A DNA stretch of 64,000 nt from Arsenicicoccus sp. oral taxon 190 (GTDB lineage Bacteria; Actinomycetota; Actinomycetes; Actinomycetales; Dermatophilaceae): the NCBI RefSeq assembly GCF_001189535.1, contig NZ_CP012070.1:1-64000 (forward strand). Reading direction: 5' to 3'. The notes under the pieces were generated by a model, which was given only the letters and a program-made list of their open reading frames with translations, had not been told where the DNA came from and ran no database searches. This document shows, piece by piece, positions 20,049-28,443 of this stretch (positions within the stretch are counted from its first letter, which is position 1; every line of letters begins with the position of its first letter). The position numbers and the translations under genes were made by a program.

Positions 20049-21019
20049 GCGCGCCGCCGCCGGCCGGTCCGGTCCACCAGCGCGAGCAGCTCCGCGACGT
20101 GCCGCTCCGGGCCGTATGCCGCCCGCGCCACCTCCCGGGCGCGCTCGCGGATCGCCGCGACGGCTGCGGTGTTGGCGGGGTCGAGGCACCAGCGCAGGGT
20201 CTGCCCGAGCGCGTCGGCGTCCTCAGCCGGGACGACGAACCCGGTCACGCCCTGCTCGACGTGCTCGCGCACGCCCAAGGTGTCGGTGACGACCGTCAGC
20301 TTGCCGAGGGCAAGGGCGTCGAGCAGGACCATGATCCCGGGGGCGCAGTCGTCGCGGCGCTCCAGCGCGACCACCACCACCTCGGCGGCGCGCAGGTCGC
20401 GGCGGAAGGCCTCGGGGTCCTGCTCGGTGCGCACGGTCACGCTCGGCGGGACCGGCTCGTCGGCGGGGATCCCCCCGGGCACCGTGGCGATGACGACGGG
20501 CCGGTCGAGGGTGGCGGCGCAGCGCAGCAGCGCCCGGTAGTCGCGGGCGGTGCGGCCGCCGCTGAAGATCGGGCCGTCCGCGGTCACGACCGCGGCGAGC
20601 GCCTCCTCGTCCAGACCGTGGTGCCAGGGCACGTGGGCGACCCGGTCGGCGGCCACGCGGTGCACCCGGGCGAACTGGCCCGCGCCCTCCGCCGTGAGGG
20701 CCACGAAGGTGGTGCGGGGGCCGGCCATGGCCTGCACCCCGGCGCGGGTGAGGAGCGCCTGGAGGCGTCCGGGTCCGAGCTTCCAGGAGCAGTCGAGCAC
20801 GAGGACGTCGGGCCCGTGGGGCACGCGGGCCAGGAGCGCGGTGGCGAGCTTGTCCGCAGTGCTGGTGCCGTCGAGCACGAGCACGTCGCTGCGGCGAGCG
20901 GCGCGCAGCACCCGGCCGAGGCGGGCCAGGGTGCCGGGACGACCGGCCCCGAGGGGCACGGTGGCCGCCCGCCACGTGGGGCGCAGGCGGTAGTCCAGGG
21001 TCGTGCTGACGGCGGTCAC
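20018..21019 (-). CDS. Glycosyltransferase-like protein (GT4-type C-terminal half)
   Basis: This 333-residue protein has an N-terminal half that is poorly conserved (LRPTWRAATVPLGAG) and a C-terminal half resembling GT4: FSGGRTARDYRALLRCAATLD (donor region), a variable stretch, then the E-x7-E-like region CAPGIMVLLDALALGKLTVV, in which Pro-Gly-Ile-Met replaces the usual acidic start. The sequence GVREHVEQGVTGFVVPAEDADALG is the classic end of the donor domain. It probably belongs to the same polysaccharide locus but is transcribed against it. The GTG start is chosen since the upstream frame becomes Arg-rich; CAGACT six bases upstream resembles a degraded -10. Confidence 0.72.
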   Translation of the reverse strand: MTAVSTTLDYRLRPTWRAATVPLGAGRPGTLARLGRVLRAARRSDVLVLDGTSTADKLATALLARVPHGPDVLVLDCSWKLGPGRLQALLTRAGVQAMAGPRTTFVALTAEGAGQFARVHRVAADRVAHVPWHHGLDEEALAAVVTADGPIFSGGRTARDYRALLRCAATLDRPVVIATVPGGIPADEPVPPSVTVRTEQDPEAFRRDLRAAEVVVVALERRDDCAPGIMVLLDALALGKLTVVTDTLGVREHVEQGVTGFVVPAEDADALGQTLRWCLDPANTAAVAAIRERAREVARAAYGPERHVAELLALVDRTGRRRRAQGRVPKTQS

Positions 21020-21033
21020 GGGCGCAGTCTGCC

Positions 21034-22227
21034 TCAGCGGTGGCCCGCGCGCAGGGCGATCAGCAGCTCCAGCCGGGTCTGGGCGTCGTCGAGGCCGTCG
21101 CCGAAGGCCTCCCGCAGCTGCCCGAGGCGGTATCCCACGGTCTGCGGGTGCACCGACAGCGCGTCCGCCACCGGCTGCCGCTGCCCCCAGTGCAGCAGCC
21201 AGTGGTAGAGCGTCTCGGCCAGCCGCTCGCGGGTCGCCGCGCCGAAGCGGTCCAGCGGCGCCAGCCGCCGCCGCGCCAGGTCCTCGACGATGGCGGGCTC
21301 GGCGGACAGCGCGACGTCGAGCAGGTGGTCGGAGACGAAGATCGGGTCCGGGCGGGTGGCACCGCGGGCCTCGGCCTGGGCGGCCCGCGCCATGGTCAGC
21401 TGGGTCAGCCGCAGCGACTCGGGCACCTCGGCCACCGGGCGCGGGGGCCCGACGACGGCGCGGCGACCCTGCAGGGCGCGCTCGAGCTCCCGCCGCGGCC
21501 GGTCGCCGGCCGGGGCGGGCACGAGCGCCACGACGTCCTGGGCGCGCTCCACGACGAGGGCGGAGCGGCCGAGCGCGAGGCGCAGCCCGTCGGCGCCGGA
21601 GCGCGGCAGCACCACGGCGGCGATCAGGGCGGGCACGTGCCAGCCGGCCGCCGCGGCCGCAGCCTGCAGCCCGGTGGGCTCGGCGCGCCCCCGCAGCAGC
21701 AGCCCGGCCAGCTCGGTGCGGCGGCGCTCGAGCTCGCCGACCTGCTCGTTCTGCTCGTCGGCGTACCCCTGCACCGAGGCCGCCGACAGCTCGTCGATGT
21801 AGGCGAAGATCGACTCGCCGAGCGGCACCAGGACCTCCGCCGGGACGTCCGCGTCGACCGCGATGCGCGACGCGCACCGGAAGGTCACCCGCGCCCCCGA
21901 GCGGTAGGCGGCCAGCAACGCGCCGAGCTGTCGCCCCGAGCGGTACTCCCCCCGCCCCAGCCCGGCGTAGACCCGCCGGGACTCCAGGGTCAGGGCCGGG
22001 TATGCCGAGCCCGGCAGGTCCAGGAAGCGGTTGAGCGCCACCGCCACCCCGTGCTGCAGGCCCTCCCCGAAGCGTCCCTCCATGGGCCTGGCATACTCCG
22101 GGACGTCGCGCGGCACCATGGTGATGATCTCGGTCACCATCTCCTCGACGTGGGGGCGCAGCAGAGCCGCGACTTCAGCGGGCAAGGACAACCAGGGCGG
22201 CGCCTCGCCCAGCGGGCTTGTCGTCAT
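21034..22227 (-). CDS. PucR/CdaR-type transcriptional regulator
   Basis: This 397-residue protein has a helical N-terminal half (VEEMVTEIITMVPRDVPEYARP) of the RsbR-like/GGDEF-like type seen in PucR proteins and a C-terminal PucR helix-turn-helix (ERLAETLYHWLLHWGQRQPVADALSVHPQTVGYRLGQLREAFG, read as pieces ~330-375). Such regulators often control catabolic or lipid-modifying enzymes next to them. The gene is divergent from a ferredoxin reductase/desaturase pair, and a 10-bp inverted repeat lies between. The -10 box TAATAT (minus strand, 22241-22236) overlaps the left arm, so autoregulation is likely. The start ATG lies eight bases after that box. Confidence 0.85.
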   Translation of the reverse strand: MTTSPLGEAPPWLSLPAEVAALLRPHVEEMVTEIITMVPRDVPEYARPMEGRFGEGLQHGVAVALNRFLDLPGSAYPALTLESRRVYAGLGRGEYRSGRQLGALLAAYRSGARVTFRCASRIAVDADVPAEVLVPLGESIFAYIDELSAASVQGYADEQNEQVGELERRRTELAGLLLRGRAEPTGLQAAAAAAGWHVPALIAAVVLPRSGADGLRLALGRSALVVERAQDVVALVPAPAGDRPRRELERALQGRRAVVGPPRPVAEVPESLRLTQLTMARAAQAEARGATRPDPIFVSDHLLDVALSAEPAIVEDLARRRLAPLDRFGAATRERLAETLYHWLLHWGQRQPVADALSVHPQTVGYRLGQLREAFGDGLDDAQTRLELLIALRAGHR

Positions 22228-22229
22228 AC

Positions 22230-22276
22230 CGACCGATATTATCGTCCCGTGCTAGATCACGAGACGATATCGGTCG
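22230..22276. promoter_or_regulatory. Operator-like inverted repeats between the PucR gene and the desaturase operon
   Basis: CGACCGATAT (22230-22239) pairs exactly with ATATCGGTCG (22267-22276). A second nested pair is ATCGTC (22241-22246) with GACGAT (22263-22268). The arms cover the likely -10 of the regulator gene. This is the best candidate for the PucR-type protein's own site. Confidence 0.55.
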
Positions 22277-22305
22277 CCGGACCACGAGCCGTGAGCCGGT
22301 CCGGC
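22276..22305 (+). other. Leader hairpin before the ferredoxin reductase gene
   Basis: GCCGGACC (22276-22283) and GGTCCGGC (22298-22305) pair perfectly over a 14-base loop, ten bases before the start region. It could shape translation of the operon's first gene. Confidence 0.35.
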
Positions 22306-22320
22306 GAGAGATCATGGATC

Positions 22321-23409
22321 ATGCCGTCATTGCGTCCGCTCGATCGCCTCACCCGGGCGCTGCGGCCCGTGCTCTCACCCCTGGCGCAGCCCCTCACGAC
22401 ACCGCTGCGACCCGCCGACTTCCTGTCGCTGGTCGACCCCCTGGCGTCGCCCCGGCAGCTGCGCGGCGTGGTCACCAGCGTGGTCCCCGAGACCGACGAC
22501 ACCACCACCATCCACTTCCGCCCCGGCCGCGGGTGGGACAGCCACATGGCGGGCCAGTGGGCCCGGGTCGGCGTGGAGATCGACGGGGTCCGGCACTGGC
22601 GGTCCTACTCGCTGTCGAGCGCCGCCGGCGAGGACCCGGCGATCACCGTCCACGCCGAGGGCCTGGTGTCCAACGCGCTGGTCCGCGACACCCACGTGGG
22701 CGACGTGCTGCACCTCGACGTCCCCCAGGGCGACTTCGTGCTCCCCGAGCACCCGCGGCCGCTGCTGATGCTCACCGCCGGCAGCGGGCTGACCCCGGTG
22801 ATGTCGATGGTCCGCACCCTGGTGGGCCACCGTGACGACGCCGACGTGGTGCTGGTGCACTCCTCGCGCACCCGCGCCGACGCGCTCTTCGCCGACGAGC
22901 TGGCCGACCTGGCCGAGCGGCACCCGGGCCTGCGGGTCGTGCACTGGCACACCGGCGAGCGCGGGCGCATCGACCTCACCAGCACCCGCGACCTCGATGA
23001 GGTATGCCCCGACTGGCGCTCGCGCGCGGCCTACGCGTGCGGGCCCGCGGACCTCCTCGACGCCGCCGAGCGGCTGTGGCACGACGCCGATGCCGCGCAC
23101 CACCTCACGATCGAGCGCTTCGCCCCCGTCGTGCTCGAGGGCCAGGGCGGCGAGGGCGGTGTCGTGACCTTCCTGCGCTCCGACAAAGAGGTCGAGGTCG
23201 ACGGCGACACCACCCTGCTCGACGCCGCCGAGCAGGCCGGCGTCATGATGCCCAGCGGCTGCCGCATGGGTATCTGCCACACGTGCCTCACACCGCTGAG
23301 GGCCGGCAAGGTGCGCGACCTGCGCACCGGCGAGGTCCACGGCGAGGAGGGCGAGACCATCCAGACCTGTGTCTCCGCACCTGCGGGACCGTGCCATCTC
23401 GAGATCTGA
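22321..23409 (+). CDS. Ferredoxin reductase with C-terminal [2Fe-2S] domain (desaturase partner)
   Basis: This 362-residue electron-transfer protein has an FAD-binding domain with RSYSLSS (~99-105), an NAD(P)-binding domain with LTAGSGLTPVMSMVRTLVG (~149-167), and a C-terminal plant-type ferredoxin domain with GCRMGICHTCL (C-x4-C-x2-C) and a distal Cys (TCVSAP). Its closest known role is M. tuberculosis Rv3230c, which passes electrons from NADPH to the acyl-CoA desaturase DesA3 (Rv3229c). The gene order here is the same. GAGAG ten bases before the ATG is a weak ribosome site; an out-of-frame ATG at 22314 precedes it. The desaturase gene starts 10 bp downstream. Confidence 0.92.
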   Translation: MPSLRPLDRLTRALRPVLSPLAQPLTTPLRPADFLSLVDPLASPRQLRGVVTSVVPETDDTTTIHFRPGRGWDSHMAGQWARVGVEIDGVRHWRSYSLSSAAGEDPAITVHAEGLVSNALVRDTHVGDVLHLDVPQGDFVLPEHPRPLLMLTAGSGLTPVMSMVRTLVGHRDDADVVLVHSSRTRADALFADELADLAERHPGLRVVHWHTGERGRIDLTSTRDLDEVCPDWRSRAAYACGPADLLDAAERLWHDADAAHHLTIERFAPVVLEGQGGEGGVVTFLRSDKEVEVDGDTTLLDAAEQAGVMMPSGCRMGICHTCLTPLRAGKVRDLRTGEVHGEEGETIQTCVSAPAGPCHLEI

Positions 23410-23419
23410 GGTAACCCCT

Positions 23420-24562
23420 GTGACCGCACTCGCCGAGCGAGCCTCCGTCGCCACCCGCACCCCCGGGCTGGCCAGCACCGGCGCCCCCGTGCAGCGCCCC
23501 GAGCACGCCCGCCACCTGACGGACGAGCAGGTCGCCGAGCTCGGCCGCGAGCTCGACGCGCTGCGCGCCGAGGTCGTGGCTGGCCGCGGCGCCGCCGACG
23601 CCGCCTACATCCGCCGCGTCATCCGGGTGCAGCGCTCGCTGGAGCTGGCCGGACGCGCCACCCTGGTCCTCGCCGGCAAGCGCAAGGCCGCCTGGGTCGC
23701 CGGGGTCGGGCTCATGTCCGTCGCCAAGATCTTGGAGAACATGGAGATCGGGCACAACGTCATCCACGGCCAGTGGGACTGGATGCGCGACCCGGACATC
23801 CACTCCTCCACCTGGGAGTGGGACTTCGTGGCGCCGGCGTCGGGGTGGAAGCACACCCACAACGACCTGCACCACACCTGGACCAACGTCATCGGCAAGG
23901 ACTCCGACGTCGGCTACAACCTGCTGCGGGTCAGCAAGGACCAGCCGTGGAAGCCCGTCAACCTCGGCAACCCGCTCTACAACATGGTCCTCGCGCCCTT
24001 CTTCGAGTGGGGCATCGCGTTCTACGACCTGGAGCTGCAGGACGTGCAGACGGGCAAGAAGTCCCGCGAGGCGCTCAACCGCGACCTGCGCGCCCTCGGG
24101 GTCAAGGCCGCCAAGCAGGCCGGCAAGGACTACGTCGCCACGCCGCTGCTGGCCCAGGCGGTGTCGCGGTCGGGGACGGCGACGCTGGCCGGGACCTTCG
24201 CGGCCAACTGCATCCGCAACCTGTGGGCGCACACCGTCATCTTCTGCGGCCACTTCCCCGACGGGGTGGAGTTCTTCAGCGAGGAGATGATCGAGGGCGA
24301 GACCCGCGGCGACTGGTACATCCGCCAGATGATCGGGTCCTGCAACATCTCCGGCAGCAAGCTCATGCACCTCATGACGGGCAACCTGTCGCACCAGATC
24401 GAGCACCACCTCTACCCCGACCTGCCGAGCAACCGGTATGCCGAGATCGCGGTCCGCGTGCGCGAGATCTGCGACCGCTACGGCCTGCCCTACGTCACCG
24501 GCCCGCTGCACAAGCAGATCGCCCAGACCTGGCGCACGGTCTTCCGGCTGGCTCTGCCCTGA
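23420..24562 (+). CDS. Membrane fatty acid (acyl-CoA) desaturase, DesA3-like
   Basis: This 380-residue integral membrane di-iron desaturase has the three histidine boxes: HNVIH (112-116), HNDLHH (147-152) and HQIEHH (near 338). Additional conserved residues are WEWDF and HLYPDLPSNRY. Members introduce a cis double bond, usually delta-9, into stearoyl- or similar acyl-CoA at the cytoplasmic membrane, using electrons from the adjacent ferredoxin reductase. The GTG start is supported by GAGG eight bases upstream overlapping the previous stop. Regulation is probably by the divergent PucR-type protein. Position of the double bond is inference. Confidence 0.93.
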   Translation: MTALAERASVATRTPGLASTGAPVQRPEHARHLTDEQVAELGRELDALRAEVVAGRGAADAAYIRRVIRVQRSLELAGRATLVLAGKRKAAWVAGVGLMSVAKILENMEIGHNVIHGQWDWMRDPDIHSSTWEWDFVAPASGWKHTHNDLHHTWTNVIGKDSDVGYNLLRVSKDQPWKPVNLGNPLYNMVLAPFFEWGIAFYDLELQDVQTGKKSREALNRDLRALGVKAAKQAGKDYVATPLLAQAVSRSGTATLAGTFAANCIRNLWAHTVIFCGHFPDGVEFFSEEMIEGETRGDWYIRQMIGSCNISGSKLMHLMTGNLSHQIEHHLYPDLPSNRYAEIAVRVREICDRYGLPYVTGPLHKQIAQTWRTVFRLALP

Positions 24563-24599
24563 CCGACCGACTGACCGACCGCCCGAGCCGCCGACCGGT

Positions 24600-25277
24600 C
24601 TAGAGGAGGTGGCGGTTCATGGCCCAGGCGGTCAGCTCGTGGCGGCTCGACAGCTGGAGCTTGCGCAGCACGCTCGACACGTGCGTCTCGACGGTCTTGA
24701 CGGAGATGAAGAGCTCCTTGGCGACCTCCTTGTACTGGTAGCCGCGGGCGATCAGCCGCATCACCTCGCGCTCGCGCGCGGACAGGCGGTCGAGCTCTTC
24801 GTCCACCTCGGCGATCTCGCCCGCCGCGGCGCCGAACGCGTCGAGCACGAAGCCCGCCAGCCGCGGGCTGAAGACCGCGTCCCCGTCCGCGACCCGCCGT
24901 ATGGCGGTCACCAGGTCCGACCCGCTGATGGTCTTGGTGACGTAGCCGCGGGCCCCGGCGCGGATCACCGAGATGACGTCCTCCGCGGCGTCGCTGACCG
25001 ACAGCGCCAGGAACCGCACCGGCGCCCCCGCCTCGGTGGTGCACCCGGCGCACCCCAGGATGACGTCGGTGCCCCCGCGGCCGTCCCCGCCGGGGAGGTG
25101 CACGTCGAGCAGCACCACGTCGGGGCGTTCGGCCTTGATGACGGCGACGGCCGACTCGACGTCGCCGGCCTCCCCCACCACCGGCAGCGACGCGTCGAGC
25201 TCGGTGCGCACGCCCGCGCGGAACATGCGGTGGTCGTCGACGAGGACGAGGCGGATCGGGGTCGTGGGGGGCAGCAT
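24600..25277 (-). CDS. Response regulator, NarL/FixJ (LuxR) family
   Basis: This 225-residue protein has a receiver domain with acidic pair DDH (14-16), phospho-acceptor LLDVHLPG (Asp ~57), Ser/Thr in LALSVSD and Lys in YVTKTISG. A GerE-type HTH follows, ELDRLSAREREVMRLIARG with VKTVETHVSSVLRKL. A ten-residue Cys/Thr loop (GCAGCTTEAGAP) is inserted after the phosphorylation strand, which is longer than usual. Its start codon overlaps the kinase stop (TGATG), so they form a two-component pair. Target genes are unknown; the divergent PspC gene is the obvious candidate. Confidence 0.93.
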   Translation of the reverse strand: MLPPTTPIRLVLVDDHRMFRAGVRTELDASLPVVGEAGDVESAVAVIKAERPDVVLLDVHLPGGDGRGGTDVILGCAGCTTEAGAPVRFLALSVSDAAEDVISVIRAGARGYVTKTISGSDLVTAIRRVADGDAVFSPRLAGFVLDAFGAAAGEIAEVDEELDRLSAREREVMRLIARGYQYKEVAKELFISVKTVETHVSSVLRKLQLSSRHELTAWAMNRHLL

Positions 25278-26602
25278 CAGGGCTCCTCGGTCGTGGGTCG
25301 TGGTGGGAGGGTGAGCGCGACCTCGGTGCCGTCGTCGAGGCGGCGGATGCGGGCGCTGCCGCCGTGGCGGTCCATCCGGTCGATCACGGATCGCCGCACC
25401 CCGAGCCGGTCGGGCGGCACCTGGTCGAGGTCGAAGCCCGGACCGTGGTCGCGCACGAACGCCTCCACCCCGGACGGTCCGGCCTCGACGTAGGCCGACA
25501 CGGGTGCGGCGCCGTGCCGGACGGCGTTGTTGAGCGCCTCGCCGAGGGCGCGGACCAGCGCGGACACGTCGTCGTCAAGGTCGACGTCGCCGGTGACGAC
25601 GAGCTCGATCGGGACGCCGTGGCGGTCCTCGACCTCGTGGGCGACGGCGGCCGCGGCGGCGGCGAGGGTGGTGGGGGCGCTCTGGCCGCCGCCATACAGC
25701 CAGGACCGGAGTTCCCGCTCCTGGGCGCGGGCCAGCCGTTGCACGGCGGTGGGGTCGTCGGCGGTGCGCTGGATCAGGGCGAGCGTCTGCAGCACCGAGT
25801 CGTGCAGGTGGGCGGCCATGTCGGCGCGCTCGGTGGCGCGCACGCGCTCGGCCTGCTCCTCCTTGAGGCCCTCCCAGAGCCGGATGCCCCAGGGCGCGAG
25901 GATCACGAGCAGCCCGGCCAGGACCGCGACGGCCGACAGGGCCGCGTCGCCGAGACCTCCAAGGCCCTGGGCGCGGGTGGCGAGGACGACGACGCCGGCG
26001 ACGGTGAGCACGACCCCCGTCATCACGCGGGCCAGGCCGGCCCGGGAGTCCGCGGCCGACTGCTGCAGGAACCGGTCCCGCTCGCTGCGGTCGAGCTGCG
26101 CCCACACGACGATCGCGCCGCTGGCCATGAGCCCGAGCGGGAGGGTGAGGCCGAGGCGCAGGTCGACGCCGGCGCGCGTCAGCAGGATCGCGCCGCCGAG
26201 CACCGCCAGCCCCAGCCCGAGCAGCAGGTTGACCACGGCCTCGTCGTGGAGCAGCCGGCTGCGCGAGAGGATGCGCCGGCGGGGGGCCGCGGTAGCGCCG
26301 CCCGTCGCCCCGGTGACGCCGGTGGGTGCGGTGCGGGCCGGGCCGTCCGGGCCGAGGCGCTGCGGCGTAAGGGCCCACACGGCCAGGTAGGCGAGGACGC
26401 CCAGCCCCATGCCGAAGACCGTCAGCAGCACCATCGCCACGCGCACCAGCGCGGGCCGCAGCCGCAGGTGCTCGGCCAGCCCCGCGCACACCCCCGCGAC
26501 CCAGCCGTCGTCGACGGGGCGCAGCAGTCGCGGCGGCGCGTCGGTCGACGCGACGCTGCCGGTCTGCTCGTAGGGCGCGGGCATGCTCCCATCCTGACCC
26601 AT
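25277..26602 (-). CDS. Sensor histidine kinase with N-terminal PspC domain
   Basis: This 441-residue kinase has an N-terminal PspC domain (GWVAGVCAGLAEHLRLRPALV, ~30-50, with its helix to ~85). Then come four or so membrane helices, a HisKA_3 dimerisation domain with HLHDSVLQTLALIQ (phosphorylatable His), and a HATPase_c domain with ALNNAVRHG (N box) and VRDHGPGFD (G box). PspC-kinases of this type (actinobacterial relatives of LiaS/CseC-type sensors) respond to envelope or antibiotic stress. ATG 26602 and ATG 26584 are both possible starts; neither has a clear ribosome site. It is the first gene of the two-component operon and diverges from a second PspC protein gene. Confidence 0.88.
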   Translation of the reverse strand: MGQDGSMPAPYEQTGSVASTDAPPRLLRPVDDGWVAGVCAGLAEHLRLRPALVRVAMVLLTVFGMGLGVLAYLAVWALTPQRLGPDGPARTAPTGVTGATGGATAAPRRRILSRSRLLHDEAVVNLLLGLGLAVLGGAILLTRAGVDLRLGLTLPLGLMASGAIVVWAQLDRSERDRFLQQSAADSRAGLARVMTGVVLTVAGVVVLATRAQGLGGLGDAALSAVAVLAGLLVILAPWGIRLWEGLKEEQAERVRATERADMAAHLHDSVLQTLALIQRTADDPTAVQRLARAQERELRSWLYGGGQSAPTTLAAAAAAVAHEVEDRHGVPIELVVTGDVDLDDDVSALVRALGEALNNAVRHGAAPVSAYVEAGPSGVEAFVRDHGPGFDLDQVPPDRLGVRRSVIDRMDRHGGSARIRRLDDGTEVALTLPPRPTTEEP

Positions 26603-26709
26603 GCGGCACCCGCGCACGAGCACCCGGGCGGGGGTTCAGGGGCGCCCTCAGGGTGCTGTCAGGGCCGACCCTCATGGCCCCGGCCCGCGGCCCGGACCAC
26701 AGTGTCCGT

Positions 26710-28131
26710 ATGACGCAGCAACCGCCCCCTCCCCGCGACAGCCTGGACCGGTTCTTCCAGCGGGTGCGAGACACCGGCATCCGCCGGCGGCTCTCCGACC
26801 GCTGGGTCGCCGGGGTGTGCGGCGGGGTCGCCGACAAGATCGGCGTGGACCCCGTCGTGGTGCGGGTCGTGTGGGGGCTGCTGCTGGTGCTGGGGGGATT
26901 CGGGTTCCCGGCCTACTTCCTGGCGTTCTCGCTGATGGCCGACACCAAGGGCGAGATCCCGCTGGAGAAGGCCGTCCGGCACGGCGACGGCGACTCCGTG
27001 GTGCTGCTGGTGTTCACGGGGATCGTGCTGGTCGGGGGGCTCGGCGACGGGTGGGGCATCGGCCACGACGGTCGCCTGGGCGTCGGCACGGTGGCGCTGT
27101 GGCTCGTCGTCGTGGCGGCCGGTCTCGTCTGGTGGAGCCGGTCCGGCGGCGGCTGCACGGGGCACGGCCGTCGTGGTCGCCGCGCCGGCCAGGGCACGTC
27201 GGACCAGGGACCCACCGAGCCCAGCCCGACCGACCCGCGCCCGACCCTCCCGCCCACCGTGGGTGCGCCCGACGCCACCCCCACCCCCGCCGTCCCTGCC
27301 GACGCCAGCCCCGACCGCACCGCTGCGGCCACCTGGACTCCGGCCGCCCCGGACAGCCCCGCCACCGCGACCGGGCCGGCTCTCGCGTCGAGCACCCCGT
27401 CGTCGCAGGCGTCGAGCACCCCGTCGCCGCCGGCATCGATGACCCCGTCGACCACGGGCGCGGCATACGTGCCGGTGCGGCGGCGTCGCCCGACCCTCGG
27501 CTGGCCGGGGACCGCGGCCACGCTGGGGCTGGCCGTGGCGGGAGCCGGTGCCGTCATCGCCGCCTCCAGCACCGGTCGCCTGCACGTCGGCAGCCCGTAT
27601 GTCGTCGCCGCCGCCGTCGCCCTGGCGCTGTGCTCGATGCTGCTGGTGGTGATCGGGTTGGCCGGGCGCCGTGGGGGATTCACGGTGCCGGTGGTCGTCG
27701 CGCTCGCCATCACCACGGTCGGCATCAGCGGCCAGCTGCCCCTCGACGGCCCCCGCACCGGGCCGTGGTCGGTGAGCATGGGCGCGGGGAGCCGGAGCTG
27801 GACGCCCACGTCGCTGCCCCCGGGATCCAGCTATCAGGTGGGCGCCGGCGACGGGACCCTCGACCTCACGCAGGTGGGCGCGGCCTCGTTCGACGGTCGG
27901 GAGGTCGGCGTCCAGGTGGGGATGGGCGACATGACCGTGCGGGTCCCGCAGGGCACCACCGTGGAGGTGCGCAGCCACGTCGGCCTCGGCGACGTCGAGG
28001 TGCGACGCGCCGACGGCACCACCCAGTCGGTGGGGGACGGCACCACGACCATCGGCACCGGGACCCCGGCGCTGGTGCTGCGGGCCCAGGTCGGGCTCGG
28101 CCAGCTGACGATCGAGGAGGTCGCGCGATGA
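26710..28131 (+). CDS. PspC domain membrane protein
   Basis: This 473-residue protein has a PspC domain (RWVAGVCGGVADKIGVDPVVV, ~31-51) with its helix, a second pair of helices, and a long Pro/Thr/Ala/Ser-rich linker (~150-260). Two more helix pairs follow. The last ~140 residues form a beta-rich tail with repeated glycine phrases (GAGDGTLDLTQVG, VQVGMGDMTVRVP, HVGLGDVEVRR, AQVGLGQLTIEEV), like the DUF4097/LiaF-type toastrack fold of envelope-stress proteins. It probably sits in the membrane and reports or modulates stress to the divergent kinase. It overlaps the next gene by four bases (ATGA). Confidence 0.85.
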   Translation: MTQQPPPPRDSLDRFFQRVRDTGIRRRLSDRWVAGVCGGVADKIGVDPVVVRVVWGLLLVLGGFGFPAYFLAFSLMADTKGEIPLEKAVRHGDGDSVVLLVFTGIVLVGGLGDGWGIGHDGRLGVGTVALWLVVVAAGLVWWSRSGGGCTGHGRRGRRAGQGTSDQGPTEPSPTDPRPTLPPTVGAPDATPTPAVPADASPDRTAAATWTPAAPDSPATATGPALASSTPSSQASSTPSPPASMTPSTTGAAYVPVRRRRPTLGWPGTAATLGLAVAGAGAVIAASSTGRLHVGSPYVVAAAVALALCSMLLVVIGLAGRRGGFTVPVVVALAITTVGISGQLPLDGPRTGPWSVSMGAGSRSWTPTSLPPGSSYQVGAGDGTLDLTQVGAASFDGREVGVQVGMGDMTVRVPQGTTVEVRSHVGLGDVEVRRADGTTQSVGDGTTTIGTGTPALVLRAQVGLGQLTIEEVAR

Positions 28132-28391
28132 GCAGCTCGAGGTTCTACCCGATGGACCCGGAGGAGGCGCGGCGGTTGGCCGAGCTCGAGGCCGCTGCCC
28201 AGCCGCACGGACCCTATGCGCCGGCGATCGTGGTGGGCCTGCTGGGCCTGCTCGTCGCGGTGACCGTCCTGCTGCGTCAGCTCGACGTCCTGACCATCGA
28301 CCTGGTCGCGTGGGGTCCCTGGGTGGTCGTGGGGGTCGGGATCGTGCTGCTGCTGGTGGGCGCGGTGGGGATCGGCCGGCGCGGGCGCTGA
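28128..28391 (+). CDS. Small membrane protein coupled to the PspC protein
   Basis: This 87-residue protein has a charged N-terminus (DPEEARRLAELEAA) and two predicted membrane helices (AIVVGLLGLLVAVTVLL and WVVVGVGIVLLLVGAVGIG). No family is recognised. Its start overlaps the stop of the PspC gene, so it is made together with it. A block of GGCTGAG/CTCAGCC repeats follows directly. Confidence 0.75.
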   Translation: MSSSRFYPMDPEEARRLAELEAAAQPHGPYAPAIVVGLLGLLVAVTVLLRQLDVLTIDLVAWGPWVVVGVGIVLLLVGAVGIGRRGR

Positions 28392-28443
28392 GCCGGCTGA
28401 GCCCGGCTCAGGGCCGGCTGAGTTCGGCTCAGACCCGGCTCAG
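28388..28443. terminator. Repetitive palindromic terminator between convergent genes
   Basis: The words CTGAGCCGGCTGAG, CCCGGCTCAG and GGCCGGCTGAGTTCGGCTCAG alternate so that several stems can form (for example CTGAGCC with GGCTCAG). The block spans both stop codons and ends inside the NUDIX gene's last codon. It probably terminates both genes. Confidence 0.5.
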
